Positions 17,092 through 25,946 of a DNA stretch of 64,000 nucleotides are shown one piece after another; the first letter of the stretch is position 1, and every line of letters begins with the position of its first letter. Made by a program: the position numbers and the translations under genes. The stretch is from contig NZ_JAEDAO010000001.1 of assembly GCF_016641735.1 (NCBI RefSeq), forward strand, positions 1,178,001 through 1,242,000. Direction: 5' to 3'. The notes beneath the pieces were generated by a model. It was not told the origin of the DNA and searched no databases. It worked only from the letters and a program-made list of their open reading frames with translations. This DNA is from Ramlibacter algicola. Its GTDB lineage: Bacteria; Pseudomonadota; Gammaproteobacteria; Burkholderiales; Burkholderiaceae_C.

Positions 17092-18984
17092 ATGACCAGC
17101 GCCTCGCCGGCTTCGCCGGATACGCCCGCTCAAGCCGCCGCGCCGGCCAGCAGCTGGGTTCGTTTCCTGCGCTCATACGGACCGACACCCTCGAACACCA
17201 CGCTGTTCGACGAATACACGGTGGACGCCCTGCGAAAGGCGAAAGTCGCCCCAATCAAGCTTCCTAGTCCCGAGCTCGTGCGGATTCTCGCGTGGGCGGA
17301 CTCGGGTTTACCCGGATCGGCGCTCATCGCGGGCACCGCGGGCGACGGCAAGACCTATCACTGCCGGAGCCTTTGGATCCATTTGGGCGGCTCCGATGCC
17401 GACTGGGCCGAAAAGCGCGGCCCCGTCAAGGAGCTTGCCCTAGGCGGCGGCCGGGTCGCCGTCTTCGTCAAAGACCTGACCGAGCTGAATGAGCAGGAGA
17501 GCGATGCTGTGCTCGGGCTTCTCGAGCAATCGGTCCTCGGAGCCGAAGATCGCCGGTTCGTCGTTCTCGTCGCCAATCACGGGCAGGTGCTCGAACGTCT
17601 ACGGGACTGCGGCCGGCGTCAAGGCCGAGCGCACCCATTGCGGGTTCCTATCCAGGATGCGTTTCTGCAACGGAGCGCTGCGCCGGAGCGGCTCGCGCTG
17701 TTCGATCTGAGTCGCCAGAGCCGCGGCCAGGCGGCCGAAGAGGTGCTGACGGCCGTCTCGTCGCATCCCGAATGGGAGAAGTGCTCGCAGTGCGAGTGGC
17801 ATGGCGAGGGGCGCGTCTGCCCAATCTTTGAAAACCGAAACCGGATGCTCGGGGCCGGCGACGGTGGGCGCGTTCGCTTGCGGCTCGCGAATCTGGTGGA
17901 GGTCTCCCGCCTCAATGGCGTTCGCTTACCCGTGCGCGATCTACTCGCGCTGGCCTCGAACATGGTTCTTGGCCACCCAGACGCGAAGGAAGGCCTCATG
18001 ACCTGTGCTGAGGTGCCCAAGATTCAGCAGCGGTCAGCTACCGAGCGCGCGAGCATCTATGACAACGTCTTCGGCGCGAACCTGGGGCGCAGGGCGTCGA
18101 GCAAGCCGGTGTTTCGCGCGCTCGCCGCTTTTGGGGTCGGCGCGGAGACCACCAACGGCGTAGACGGGCTTCTGATCTACGGGGCGGACGACCCTAACCT
18201 TCAGGAGCCGTTCGCGCGCCTCGTGGGGGCCGATCAAGTCTACGGTGCGACGCCGAGCTTCCTCTCGGAGCTCCAACGCTACCTCGAAGGCGAGGAGGGC
18301 GCGCGGGTCGACGGGGGAGCGGGAGCCTTCCTCCGGCGCATCCACTCCCAACGCAGACGGCTGTATTTCACGCTGCCTGGCGACGACCCGCACTACCGGT
18401 ATTGGTCACTCACCGCTTTCCGCTTCGCCGGGGATTACCTCGACACGATGGCGGCGCTGTCCGCTGGCCGCGCGATCTCCGAGTCGACGCGTTCCCGGCT
18501 CGTTCGCGGCCTCAACCGCGTGATGACGGGCCTCTTGATCGAGAACACCGACAAGCTTTTCGTGGCGAGCTCCGGCGGCTTCACGCAGTCGCGCATCAGC
18601 GTGCTGTGCGACACCGAGGCGGCGGCGAGGCGCTCGGGAGGCGTTGGCATGAAGGTGATGCTCGATGCGGTCTCAGGTCGCGCGCTCATCGATGTCGCTC
18701 TCCTCGCGGGCGACGAGCACTCGGCGAGCTTTGCGCTCACACCGATCCGGTTCGAGTTTCTCTCGCGCGTCGCAGACGGCGCGCTGCCGGGAAGCTTCTC
18801 CAACGAGTGCCTCGAGGACATGCTCGCCTTCAAAGCCAAGCTGCTGCGCAAAGCGGAACTCGCTAAGAAGCTCAACTCCGACGACGACGAGGGGCAAGGC
18901 GACGCGTTGACGCTGCGTTTCATCGAGGTCGAATCAAGCGGGCATGGCTACTCCAAGCCCGTTACCGTGAGGACGGGTCAATGA
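17092..18984 (+). CDS. sspF: SspF-like (DndF/DptF-like) P-loop ATPase
   Basis: A 630-residue ATPase, first of a three-gene overlapping operon. Walker A is GTAGDGKT at residues 81-88, with a Walker B-like VAVFVKDLTEL near 124-134. A cysteine cluster CSQCEWHGEGRVC near residues 230-242 resembles the zinc-binding site seen in DndF/DptF-type proteins. ATG 17092 has GGAGA upstream; an in-frame ATG at 17074 lacks one. Order and sizes (ATPase about 600, second protein about 500, FtsK/HerA-like giant about 1800) match DndFGH and SspFGH restriction modules that attack DNA lacking phosphorothioates. The minus-strand sspBCD set favours SspFGH. Confidence 0.65.
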   Translation: MTSASPASPDTPAQAAAPASSWVRFLRSYGPTPSNTTLFDEYTVDALRKAKVAPIKLPSPELVRILAWADSGLPGSALIAGTAGDGKTYHCRSLWIHLGGSDADWAEKRGPVKELALGGGRVAVFVKDLTELNEQESDAVLGLLEQSVLGAEDRRFVVLVANHGQVLERLRDCGRRQGRAHPLRVPIQDAFLQRSAAPERLALFDLSRQSRGQAAEEVLTAVSSHPEWEKCSQCEWHGEGRVCPIFENRNRMLGAGDGGRVRLRLANLVEVSRLNGVRLPVRDLLALASNMVLGHPDAKEGLMTCAEVPKIQQRSATERASIYDNVFGANLGRRASSKPVFRALAAFGVGAETTNGVDGLLIYGADDPNLQEPFARLVGADQVYGATPSFLSELQRYLEGEEGARVDGGAGAFLRRIHSQRRRLYFTLPGDDPHYRYWSLTAFRFAGDYLDTMAALSAGRAISESTRSRLVRGLNRVMTGLLIENTDKLFVASSGGFTQSRISVLCDTEAAARRSGGVGMKVMLDAVSGRALIDVALLAGDEHSASFALTPIRFEFLSRVADGALPGSFSNECLEDMLAFKAKLLRKAELAKKLNSDDDEGQGDALTLRFIEVESSGHGYSKPVTVRTGQ

Positions 18985-20507
18985 GGCCGAAGATCAAAGA
19001 CGTCGACTTCACGGTGGACGAGCACATCTGGGGCCATCGCCTCTACGACGAGCAGCTGCCCCATCTGACAGTGCTCGAATTCCTCACCGTGTTGGGTTCG
19101 AACACTATGAGCCCGCTGTGCATCGAAAGAGATGCCCCGCCGCGCTATCAGCCCCAGCGGCAGATCAGGCTTCGTGCGCTCCTCTTCAACAACCCATTTG
19201 TGGAGTCCATCCGGGAGCGCGAGATCGCTGACGCCGAGAAGTGGGTCCTGTGGTCGGAGCGGTTCGCCAAAGACGCCGAAGGGCTCGGCGGCTTCGACTT
19301 GGGCTATCTGCGCCAGAGCTTTGGCGAATTTGAGCACTTCGCTCGGGCCATTGAGCTGCTGCGCTCGTCCTCGTTCGAAGCCCGCAGCAACAAGCGATGG
19401 AGCTCGAAGTTCGTCTTCCCGTTCGGTCCCGACGCGCTCTACGAGGACTTGCGCATCGACGCCAAAGGCGCGGCGTCCAATGACCGGCGCTTCTTCGCCC
19501 GCACGGGCGAGATTCTGTATCTGATGCTTTCGCGCTCGAAGCGCGGGCCGGAGCTGGGTAAGAAGCTGGTCGAGCGGCTGTTCGATGCGTCGCTTCCCAT
19601 GAACAAGCTCGTGCGGGCGTTGCAGGGAGCGCCGGAGCGAGCCAACGAGCCCAGGCCTGTCGGATACCTGCCCCACGCTTCGCTCGAGCGATTCGATCGG
19701 CTCTGTGACGACTGGCTCGCGATCCTCGCCCGCGACATGCCGGTCTACGACGCGCTCGAGCACCTGATCGCCATCACCGGGCTCAACCTGCTGCTGTATT
19801 TCTTGGAGCGCGGCAAGGCGGCGTCCGGCGACGCCCAGCCTGTGGAGATCGTCTGCGAGATTGTCTCGCGCGAGCGCACGAAGGTGCGCGCGCTCTCGGC
19901 GGAGTCCTATGTCGCTAACCAGGGCTATTCGCCGGCCGCCGTGCGCGTCGCGGTGGAGTCGGCGCGCCTGGCGCCGGAATGGGCGGCGGCGCTCGCGTCC
20001 AGCGATCCGAAGGGCGAGTGCGCGGCGGTCCTTCGCTCGCTGTTCCAGTGGCCGCCCGAGGACGGCGGCGACGACCCCGACGCGCTGAACAAAGACGGCG
20101 ACCAGCTTCTAGCGCAGTTGGTCGAGAAGGCGCTCTCCCGCCACGAGCAGCACTTCGAGAAGATCCATGCGGCGTGGTCGCGCGCGATCGGCCTGAGCTC
20201 GCGGCGCCTGTCTCGGCGCACGCGCTACGCGCCAAACGACCGCTTGCTCAAATCCATCGTGCTGGCCATCGTGGAGGACCGGATGCAGTTCGACGAGTTC
20301 CTGGCCGAGGCGAAGGTGCGCTACGGGCTGGTGATTGGGGACGTGGAGGGAGCGCGCCTGGTGAGCGAGAAGCTCGTCGACCAGGAGGCGCTGAGCGACA
20401 ACCGTGCGAATCTGGAGGCGCGCCTGGCAGGGCTCGGCCTCGTTCGCAGGCTCTCGGACTCCTGCTCGTTCGTTGAGAACCCCTTCGCGACCGGAGGTGA
20501 GCACTGA
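18981..20507 (+). CDS. sspG: SspG-like (DndG/DptG-like) restriction component
   Basis: A 508-residue protein whose ATG overlaps the upstream stop (ATGA) and whose stop overlaps the next start (TGATG), so translation is coupled. No catalytic motif is recognisable. It looks mostly helical, with conserved-looking blocks (WGHRLYDEQLPHLTVLEFLT, FKHF-like GEFEHFARAIELL, and a C-terminal ALSDNRANLEARLAGLGLV). DndG-type proteins are the least understood member of the PT restriction trio and are thought to bridge the two ATPases. The call is made from operon position and size as much as from sequence. Confidence 0.55.
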   Translation: MRPKIKDVDFTVDEHIWGHRLYDEQLPHLTVLEFLTVLGSNTMSPLCIERDAPPRYQPQRQIRLRALLFNNPFVESIREREIADAEKWVLWSERFAKDAEGLGGFDLGYLRQSFGEFEHFARAIELLRSSSFEARSNKRWSSKFVFPFGPDALYEDLRIDAKGAASNDRRFFARTGEILYLMLSRSKRGPELGKKLVERLFDASLPMNKLVRALQGAPERANEPRPVGYLPHASLERFDRLCDDWLAILARDMPVYDALEHLIAITGLNLLLYFLERGKAASGDAQPVEIVCEIVSRERTKVRALSAESYVANQGYSPAAVRVAVESARLAPEWAAALASSDPKGECAAVLRSLFQWPPEDGGDDPDALNKDGDQLLAQLVEKALSRHEQHFEKIHAAWSRAIGLSSRRLSRRTRYAPNDRLLKSIVLAIVEDRMQFDEFLAEAKVRYGLVIGDVEGARLVSEKLVDQEALSDNRANLEARLAGLGLVRRLSDSCSFVENPFATGGEH

Positions 20508-23500
20508 TGTTGGCGAACAAGATCATCGGCAGGGTCGCGGCGACTATCCTCGCCGAGCGCTTGGCCGACGCCAGGCAGGATGACGGGACGGGCTCCGAAT
20601 CCGCGGCGATGTTCCGCCTCGACAAACTCTCGCCCGAGCAGATCGCGGCCGTCGTCTGGGAGGTGCTAGGCAACCCCGCGCTGGAAGCCGCCGTCGACGT
20701 CAAGATTCCCGAGTCGCTCGTCGTCGGGCAAGGCCTGCCGGCGCGCGTGCTCACCGATCGGAACGCGGGCTTCATTCGCAACGCTGGGACGACGAAGTCG
20801 GGACTGCTCACGGCCAACGGCACCGAGCAGAACCAGGCCGACACGTTGCAGCACGTCACCGCTCTGGGCGCGAAGGAGCTTCGCGCGCACGAGAAGGCTT
20901 GGGTGGAGGCCACGTGCCACGTGGCCACGATGGCGCCCACGCCCGAGGACCGGCAAGTTTTCGAGTCGGCGCTTCGCGGGCTCGTCTCCGTTGTCGACCT
21001 CTCGCTGATCCAGCTCGGCGAGTTCTGCGCCAAGATCGCCGAGGCGTCGAGCCCGGCTTACGGCCGACCGATCCGCGACGCGATCGGCTGGGCGCTCCCG
21101 CGAGTCGCGCTGCCACGCGACACGTCCTTCTTCTCTAACCCGAAGACCTACGGGGTCGCTGTGACGCCGTGGAAGAAGGCGTTCGAGAAGCTGTTCGTGA
21201 ACAGGGCGCCTCTGCTGCGCCGGATGCGGCACACCGGGCAGCCGGTCGACCCCGATGAGATGCGCGAGCGCTTTGCTGAAAACGAGGCGCGCATCCAGCC
21301 GGCGGCGCTACCAGTGGTCGCCGCGTTCATCAACGCGCCGAGCTCGGACGAACAAAGTGCGGCCGACCTCGCGGAGCTCGAATGGGAAGCCGACGGCGTC
21401 CACCACATCTTCGAGAAGCCACGCGAGAAGCAGCTCGGGCTCGCCGAGGCCACCCTCTACTTCTTCGCCCACGACTGCTCCGAGCCCAACGCGCTCGAAG
21501 AGAAATGGCGCAAGCACCTCGAGGATTTGAAGGCCCGGGAGCGCAGGTCCGACTGGAACGAGGACGACGAGGAGTTCTACGACCTCCACCGCAGGCACAT
21601 GGAGCGGGACGACCCGAAGCTCAACGCCCGGTGGGAGAAGGTGATCTTCGGCAAGCCAATCGAGTGCTCGGACTTCTTGCAAGGTGTGGTCGAGGCGGCC
21701 CACACGCTCGTCGCGGGGGCGTCCGCCTCCGACAACGAGCGCTTCCTGCGATTCACGGTTAGCAAGGGCCGCAAGGAGTGGCGCGAGCGATTCAACCACG
21801 ACGTAGGCGCGTATTTCGGCGCGATGTATCGAGGCCTGAAGGAGCTGCTCGGCGCCAAGGCCGACTGGAAGGTGGAGCGCATGGGCACTGCCGACTTGCC
21901 CGATCCGCTCTTCCGCTATCCCGACTTCTTCGCCGCCGAGCAGCGCGTGCGCAAGGACAAGCCGAAGCAGGTCACGTCGCTGGCCCGCAACTCCGTCCAG
22001 ATCAAATTCGAGGTCTCGCTGATCGAGGGCTCCGGCGAGGCCGAGCAGGTCGTCGAGAAGACGCAGCTCGTCTGGTCCTACAAGCCCGACGCTATCGGCT
22101 TGTCGCTCGTCGAGGACATGGAGCGGTTGTTGGAGAAAGGCGGTGTGGCGTGCACCGAAGTGCCCCGCCGCATGGTGAGCAAGAAGGGCGGCGTGCAGAG
22201 CGTTTCGCTCTCCGACACCAACACGCTCGAGGCGACCTTCCAGCGCGACGCGGGGTCCCTCGTGCCGGCTCCCGCCAAGATGCGCAGCCTTCGCGCCGAG
22301 ATCAAGCGCCGGATCGACGAGCTGCACGAGCAGGGAAAGATCACCACCGAGCAGCGCGATTTGATTCGCGCCGTGTGGAAGACGTTCGAGGAGGATTACA
22401 ACAAGGCGTTAGAGGACTTCGTCTCCACGGGCCTTCACGGCGAAGCCGTCATGCGCCAGGCGGAGTCCTTCGCTGTGCTCCTTAAAGTGCTCGCCATCCA
22501 GGCGCGAGGCGACGTCTGCAGATCGAAGCTTGTTGCCGAGGTGCTCTCCGTCGGAACCGTAAAGGTCGTCGGCGAGCAGCCGTGCCTGATCGTCCCGCCC
22601 TGGCACCCGGAGCGCATGAAGGCGCTGGCGGTGAAGTCCCGGCGCGCGGCGGGGCTGGTCACCCACATGCTCGGCGGGCGCGACGTCCTCTTCGGGGACC
22701 GGCACATCTTCTTCCGCGAATTTTTCGAGGAGCTGGCGCACCCGTTCTATCCAGAAGTCGCGTGCATCTCGCGCAACGGCGAGCCCAGGCTCGTCGCGGA
22801 GAGCAGCACGGTGAACGGCTACAGCCTCTTGGAGCTCCCCGTCCGCGGCGACGACGACACGTTGACCGACGTTGATCCCAGCGGCGCGGCCAGGCAGGTC
22901 CGCGAGCTGCTGTCTCGTTACGTCGGGCTCCAACCGCACGAGGCTGACAACCTGAACGTGGTCCTCTACAACGCCGACGCGGCGGAGCTGCCGCTGGCCG
23001 TGGTCCGCGAACTCTCGAGCGAGCAGGCGCAGGAGGACTTCCAATGCGGCGTTTCGGTTCGGCACCGCGACCCCGCGAAGCTTAGGCGCGTCTACGCGGA
23101 GCTCGTGAGCAAGGCTGGCGACGATCCAGACCTCCCCGTGGTCAGCGAGACTTCCGACACGTTCATGTCGAAGCTGCGGATTTCTGTGGTTCCCGCCTCC
23201 GCGACGCCCCCGCGCGAGGCCGGCTCTTTCCGGCCCTACGACATCGCCTTCCTGCACGACGTCGTCTCGCGCACTGCGGGCATCGACTGGATCAAGATCG
23301 GCTGGGTCAACGAGAGGCCGAGCCTCGAGCACGCGCCCTCCCGTTGGTCATACCGAAGCGTTTCGGGCGAGAACGAGCTCAAATCGACGACTTTCCTGGC
23401 GTGCCCCATGCAGACCGCCTCCGGATGGGCTTACATGTCGAGCGTCGCGTCAGTGGTGCGGCAGAAGGACGCCGTCGAGGGGGAATACCTGCTCCCGGCC

Positions 23501-25933
23501 AGGCGCATCTCGCTCCAGAACGAGGCATTGAAGACGACGCTCGACGATGCGCACAACCTCGCGGAGTGGGTCGCGACCTACGACGAGCTCCTCGACAAGC
23601 GCCAGTTGCAGGCCAATGGCGTCACGGTGGTCCGCTACCGGCGCGGGAGCACCAACGGCCGCAACATGATCGTCAGCTCGACGTCCGAGCTGCGCCTGCT
23701 GGGGGTCTTGGCCCGCAGGCGTCTCTCTGAGCTCGCCTTCCCCGGCCCGGACGATGCCCTCGACGAGCTCGCCGAGCGCATCAAGAAGGACGCGCTCTCC
23801 ATCTCAGGCGACATCGTGCTCAGAGCCGCCAAGCGCGGCGTGTCCACCGGCGAGATGCTCGGGCTGGTGCTTAGCCGACACTTGCTCGAGAGCGAACTGC
23901 GCAACCTGGCCGGAGGCGGCTCGCGTCCCGCATTCACCGTCTTCTTCCTTCTGGACGACTACGCCACGTGGCTCGCGCAGCGCGAGAGCCGGATCGCCGA
24001 CTTGCTGGGCCTCTGCGTCGAGGAGCGCGACGGCGTCCCGCATCTGCACATCGCGATCGTGGAATCCAAGTATGTCGGCGCGGACGGGGCGGCGGAGGCG
24101 CGCCGGTCCTCGAAGGCACAGCTCATGGCCACGCTCTCCACGTTCCGCTCCGCATTGTTCGGCGACCCGAGCCGTCTCGACCGCGACGTCTGGCTCGCGC
24201 GGCTGGCCGATCTTCTCGTCGATGCGGACGTGCCCGCGGGCTGTTCGGATTTGCTGGAGCGCGCGCGATCGAGCCTGCGCGAGGGCGAGGCGCGCATTTC
24301 GCTTCGCGGCTACTCGCACATCTTCGTGCACACCCCCGACCCGACGAACAACTTCAAGTCCGAGCAAATCCTGCTCGAACAAGCCGACGGCGTGCAGGCT
24401 TGGCAAGAAGTCTTCGAGCGCCCCGAACTTCGCGGTCTCGTCGAAGGCTACGCGCTGAAAGCCGCGCCCGAGGCGGTTAGAGCCCTTCTGGGCCCGATGA
24501 TGCCTTGGCTCGATTGCGACGCGAAGCCGCCCGCGGCGCGCGTGTCGTGGACCGCGATGATCGAGCGGCTCACGCCTCCAAACGGGTTGCCGCCATCGGA
24601 GGACAGACCGGCGAACGGCGGATCGCCGCCTGCTCCGAAGCCGGATGGCGGGGCCGCCCCGCCCCTGCAAGCGATTGCCCCGGCGCCGGCGCCGCAAGAG
24701 CCGTCTTCGACTCCGGCTGTCGCGACGCCTGCCGACGCGCAGCATGGGTGGGCGGGCGAGGAGCTCGGAGCGCTGGTCGCCGACAAGTCTGCGGCCATCC
24801 AAGGGCGCGCCGACGAGCGCGGTGAATGGGCCGAGGAGATCACTCGCAAGCTCAAGACGGCGCTGAACAGCTACGGGCTGCAAGCGGCGATTTTGGGAAC
24901 GCGCCTAACGCCCAACGGCTGCCTCGTGCGCCTGGCGGGATCCGACCGACTGCGGGTCGAGGACATTGAAGCCAAGCGCACGCAGCTGCTCACCACCCAC
25001 GCCATCAAGCTTGTGACGGTGCAGCCCAAGCCCGGAGAGATCGTCTTGACTGTCGCGGGCGAAAAGCGGCAGTCGGTTTCCCTCTGGGAGCTCTGGGCCA
25101 GGCGCTCGATCAACCGGAACGCGGCGGGCATCAATACGTCGTTTGTGCTGGGCCTGCAGGAGATCAACGGCTCGATCCTCTACCTGAATCTGGGCGGCGA
25201 GTTCGGGGGCCTCTCGTCTCACGAGCCCCACTCGCTCGTCGCCGGTGCGACGGGCAGCGGCAAGTCCGTGTTGATCCAGGCGCTAATGCTCGACATCGCG
25301 GCGACGAACACTCCGCAGCTCGCCAAGATCGCGCTCATCGATCCCAAGATGGGAGTCGACTACGCGGCGCTCGAAGCGCTCCCGCACATGCGCGAGCCGA
25401 TCGTGACGACGCGCGAGCGCGCGACGCAGCTTCTGGAGGAGCTCGTCGAGGAGATGGAGAGCCGGTATCGGCGCTTCGCCGCGGCGCGCGCGCGTGACCT
25501 CTCGACCTACAACTCCAAGTCGCAGCCGGAGGAACGGTTGCCGATGCTCTTTGCCGTGCACGACGAGTTCGCGGACTGGATGCTTGAGGACGGCTACAAG
25601 CAGGCGGTCGGCGCGGCCGTTCAGAGGCTCGGGGTTAAGGCGCGCGCGGCAGGCATCCATCTGATCTTCGCCGCGCAACGTCCCGACAAGGACGTCATGC
25701 CGATGCAGCTGCGCGAGAACATGGGGAACCGCCTCATTCTGAAAGTGGCCAGCGAGGCGACTTCCAAGATCGCGCTCGACAGGCCTGGAGCGGAGCTCCT
25801 GCTCGGACGCGGGCACCTCGCCGCGAAGCTCAATGGGGAGCAAGGGCTCGTCTACGCGCAAGCGCCGTTCCTGAGCGACGACGACATCGCAGCCGCTGTC
25901 GCGGCGATCGCTGCGGACTCTGGCGTTGAATGA
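20507..25933 (+). CDS. sspH: SspH-like (DndH/DptH-like) FtsK/HerA translocase
   Basis: Giant protein of 1808 residues. The first 1350 residues hold no recognised domain. A Pro/Ala-rich linker spans about residues 1355-1415 and is followed by an FtsK/HerA-type motor: Walker A GATGSGKS at 1580-1587, IALIDPKMG near 1612, and Walker B LFAVHDE ending at Asp1686-Glu1687, then the AAQRPDKDVMPMQLRENMGN block with sensor-like arginines. DndH and SspH are the DNA-translocating effectors of PT-based restriction, damaging unmodified DNA. It ends 13 bp from the convergent STAND gene. The long N-terminal part is where any nuclease fold would have to be found. Confidence 0.7.
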   Translation: MLANKIIGRVAATILAERLADARQDDGTGSESAAMFRLDKLSPEQIAAVVWEVLGNPALEAAVDVKIPESLVVGQGLPARVLTDRNAGFIRNAGTTKSGLLTANGTEQNQADTLQHVTALGAKELRAHEKAWVEATCHVATMAPTPEDRQVFESALRGLVSVVDLSLIQLGEFCAKIAEASSPAYGRPIRDAIGWALPRVALPRDTSFFSNPKTYGVAVTPWKKAFEKLFVNRAPLLRRMRHTGQPVDPDEMRERFAENEARIQPAALPVVAAFINAPSSDEQSAADLAELEWEADGVHHIFEKPREKQLGLAEATLYFFAHDCSEPNALEEKWRKHLEDLKARERRSDWNEDDEEFYDLHRRHMERDDPKLNARWEKVIFGKPIECSDFLQGVVEAAHTLVAGASASDNERFLRFTVSKGRKEWRERFNHDVGAYFGAMYRGLKELLGAKADWKVERMGTADLPDPLFRYPDFFAAEQRVRKDKPKQVTSLARNSVQIKFEVSLIEGSGEAEQVVEKTQLVWSYKPDAIGLSLVEDMERLLEKGGVACTEVPRRMVSKKGGVQSVSLSDTNTLEATFQRDAGSLVPAPAKMRSLRAEIKRRIDELHEQGKITTEQRDLIRAVWKTFEEDYNKALEDFVSTGLHGEAVMRQAESFAVLLKVLAIQARGDVCRSKLVAEVLSVGTVKVVGEQPCLIVPPWHPERMKALAVKSRRAAGLVTHMLGGRDVLFGDRHIFFREFFEELAHPFYPEVACISRNGEPRLVAESSTVNGYSLLELPVRGDDDTLTDVDPSGAARQVRELLSRYVGLQPHEADNLNVVLYNADAAELPLAVVRELSSEQAQEDFQCGVSVRHRDPAKLRRVYAELVSKAGDDPDLPVVSETSDTFMSKLRISVVPASATPPREAGSFRPYDIAFLHDVVSRTAGIDWIKIGWVNERPSLEHAPSRWSYRSVSGENELKSTTFLACPMQTASGWAYMSSVASVVRQKDAVEGEYLLPARRISLQNEALKTTLDDAHNLAEWVATYDELLDKRQLQANGVTVVRYRRGSTNGRNMIVSSTSELRLLGVLARRRLSELAFPGPDDALDELAERIKKDALSISGDIVLRAAKRGVSTGEMLGLVLSRHLLESELRNLAGGGSRPAFTVFFLLDDYATWLAQRESRIADLLGLCVEERDGVPHLHIAIVESKYVGADGAAEARRSSKAQLMATLSTFRSALFGDPSRLDRDVWLARLADLLVDADVPAGCSDLLERARSSLREGEARISLRGYSHIFVHTPDPTNNFKSEQILLEQADGVQAWQEVFERPELRGLVEGYALKAAPEAVRALLGPMMPWLDCDAKPPAARVSWTAMIERLTPPNGLPPSEDRPANGGSPPAPKPDGGAAPPLQAIAPAPAPQEPSSTPAVATPADAQHGWAGEELGALVADKSAAIQGRADERGEWAEEITRKLKTALNSYGLQAAILGTRLTPNGCLVRLAGSDRLRVEDIEAKRTQLLTTHAIKLVTVQPKPGEIVLTVAGEKRQSVSLWELWARRSINRNAAGINTSFVLGLQEINGSILYLNLGGEFGGLSSHEPHSLVAGATGSGKSVLIQALMLDIAATNTPQLAKIALIDPKMGVDYAALEALPHMREPIVTTRERATQLLEELVEEMESRYRRFAAARARDLSTYNSKSQPEERLPMLFAVHDEFADWMLEDGYKQAVGAAVQRLGVKARAAGIHLIFAAQRPDKDVMPMQLRENMGNRLILKVASEATSKIALDRPGAELLLGRGHLAAKLNGEQGLVYAQAPFLSDDDIAAAVAAIAADSGVE

Positions 25934-25946
25934 GGTACGGCAGGAT

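Noticed and set aside
17092..25933. Plus-strand F/G/H operon as a BREX or DISARM system
   Set aside because: No PglX methylase, PglZ, BrxL or DISARM helicase/methylase is present; ATPase, second protein and FtsK-like giant fit the DndFGH/SspFGH pattern and sspBCD is adjacent.
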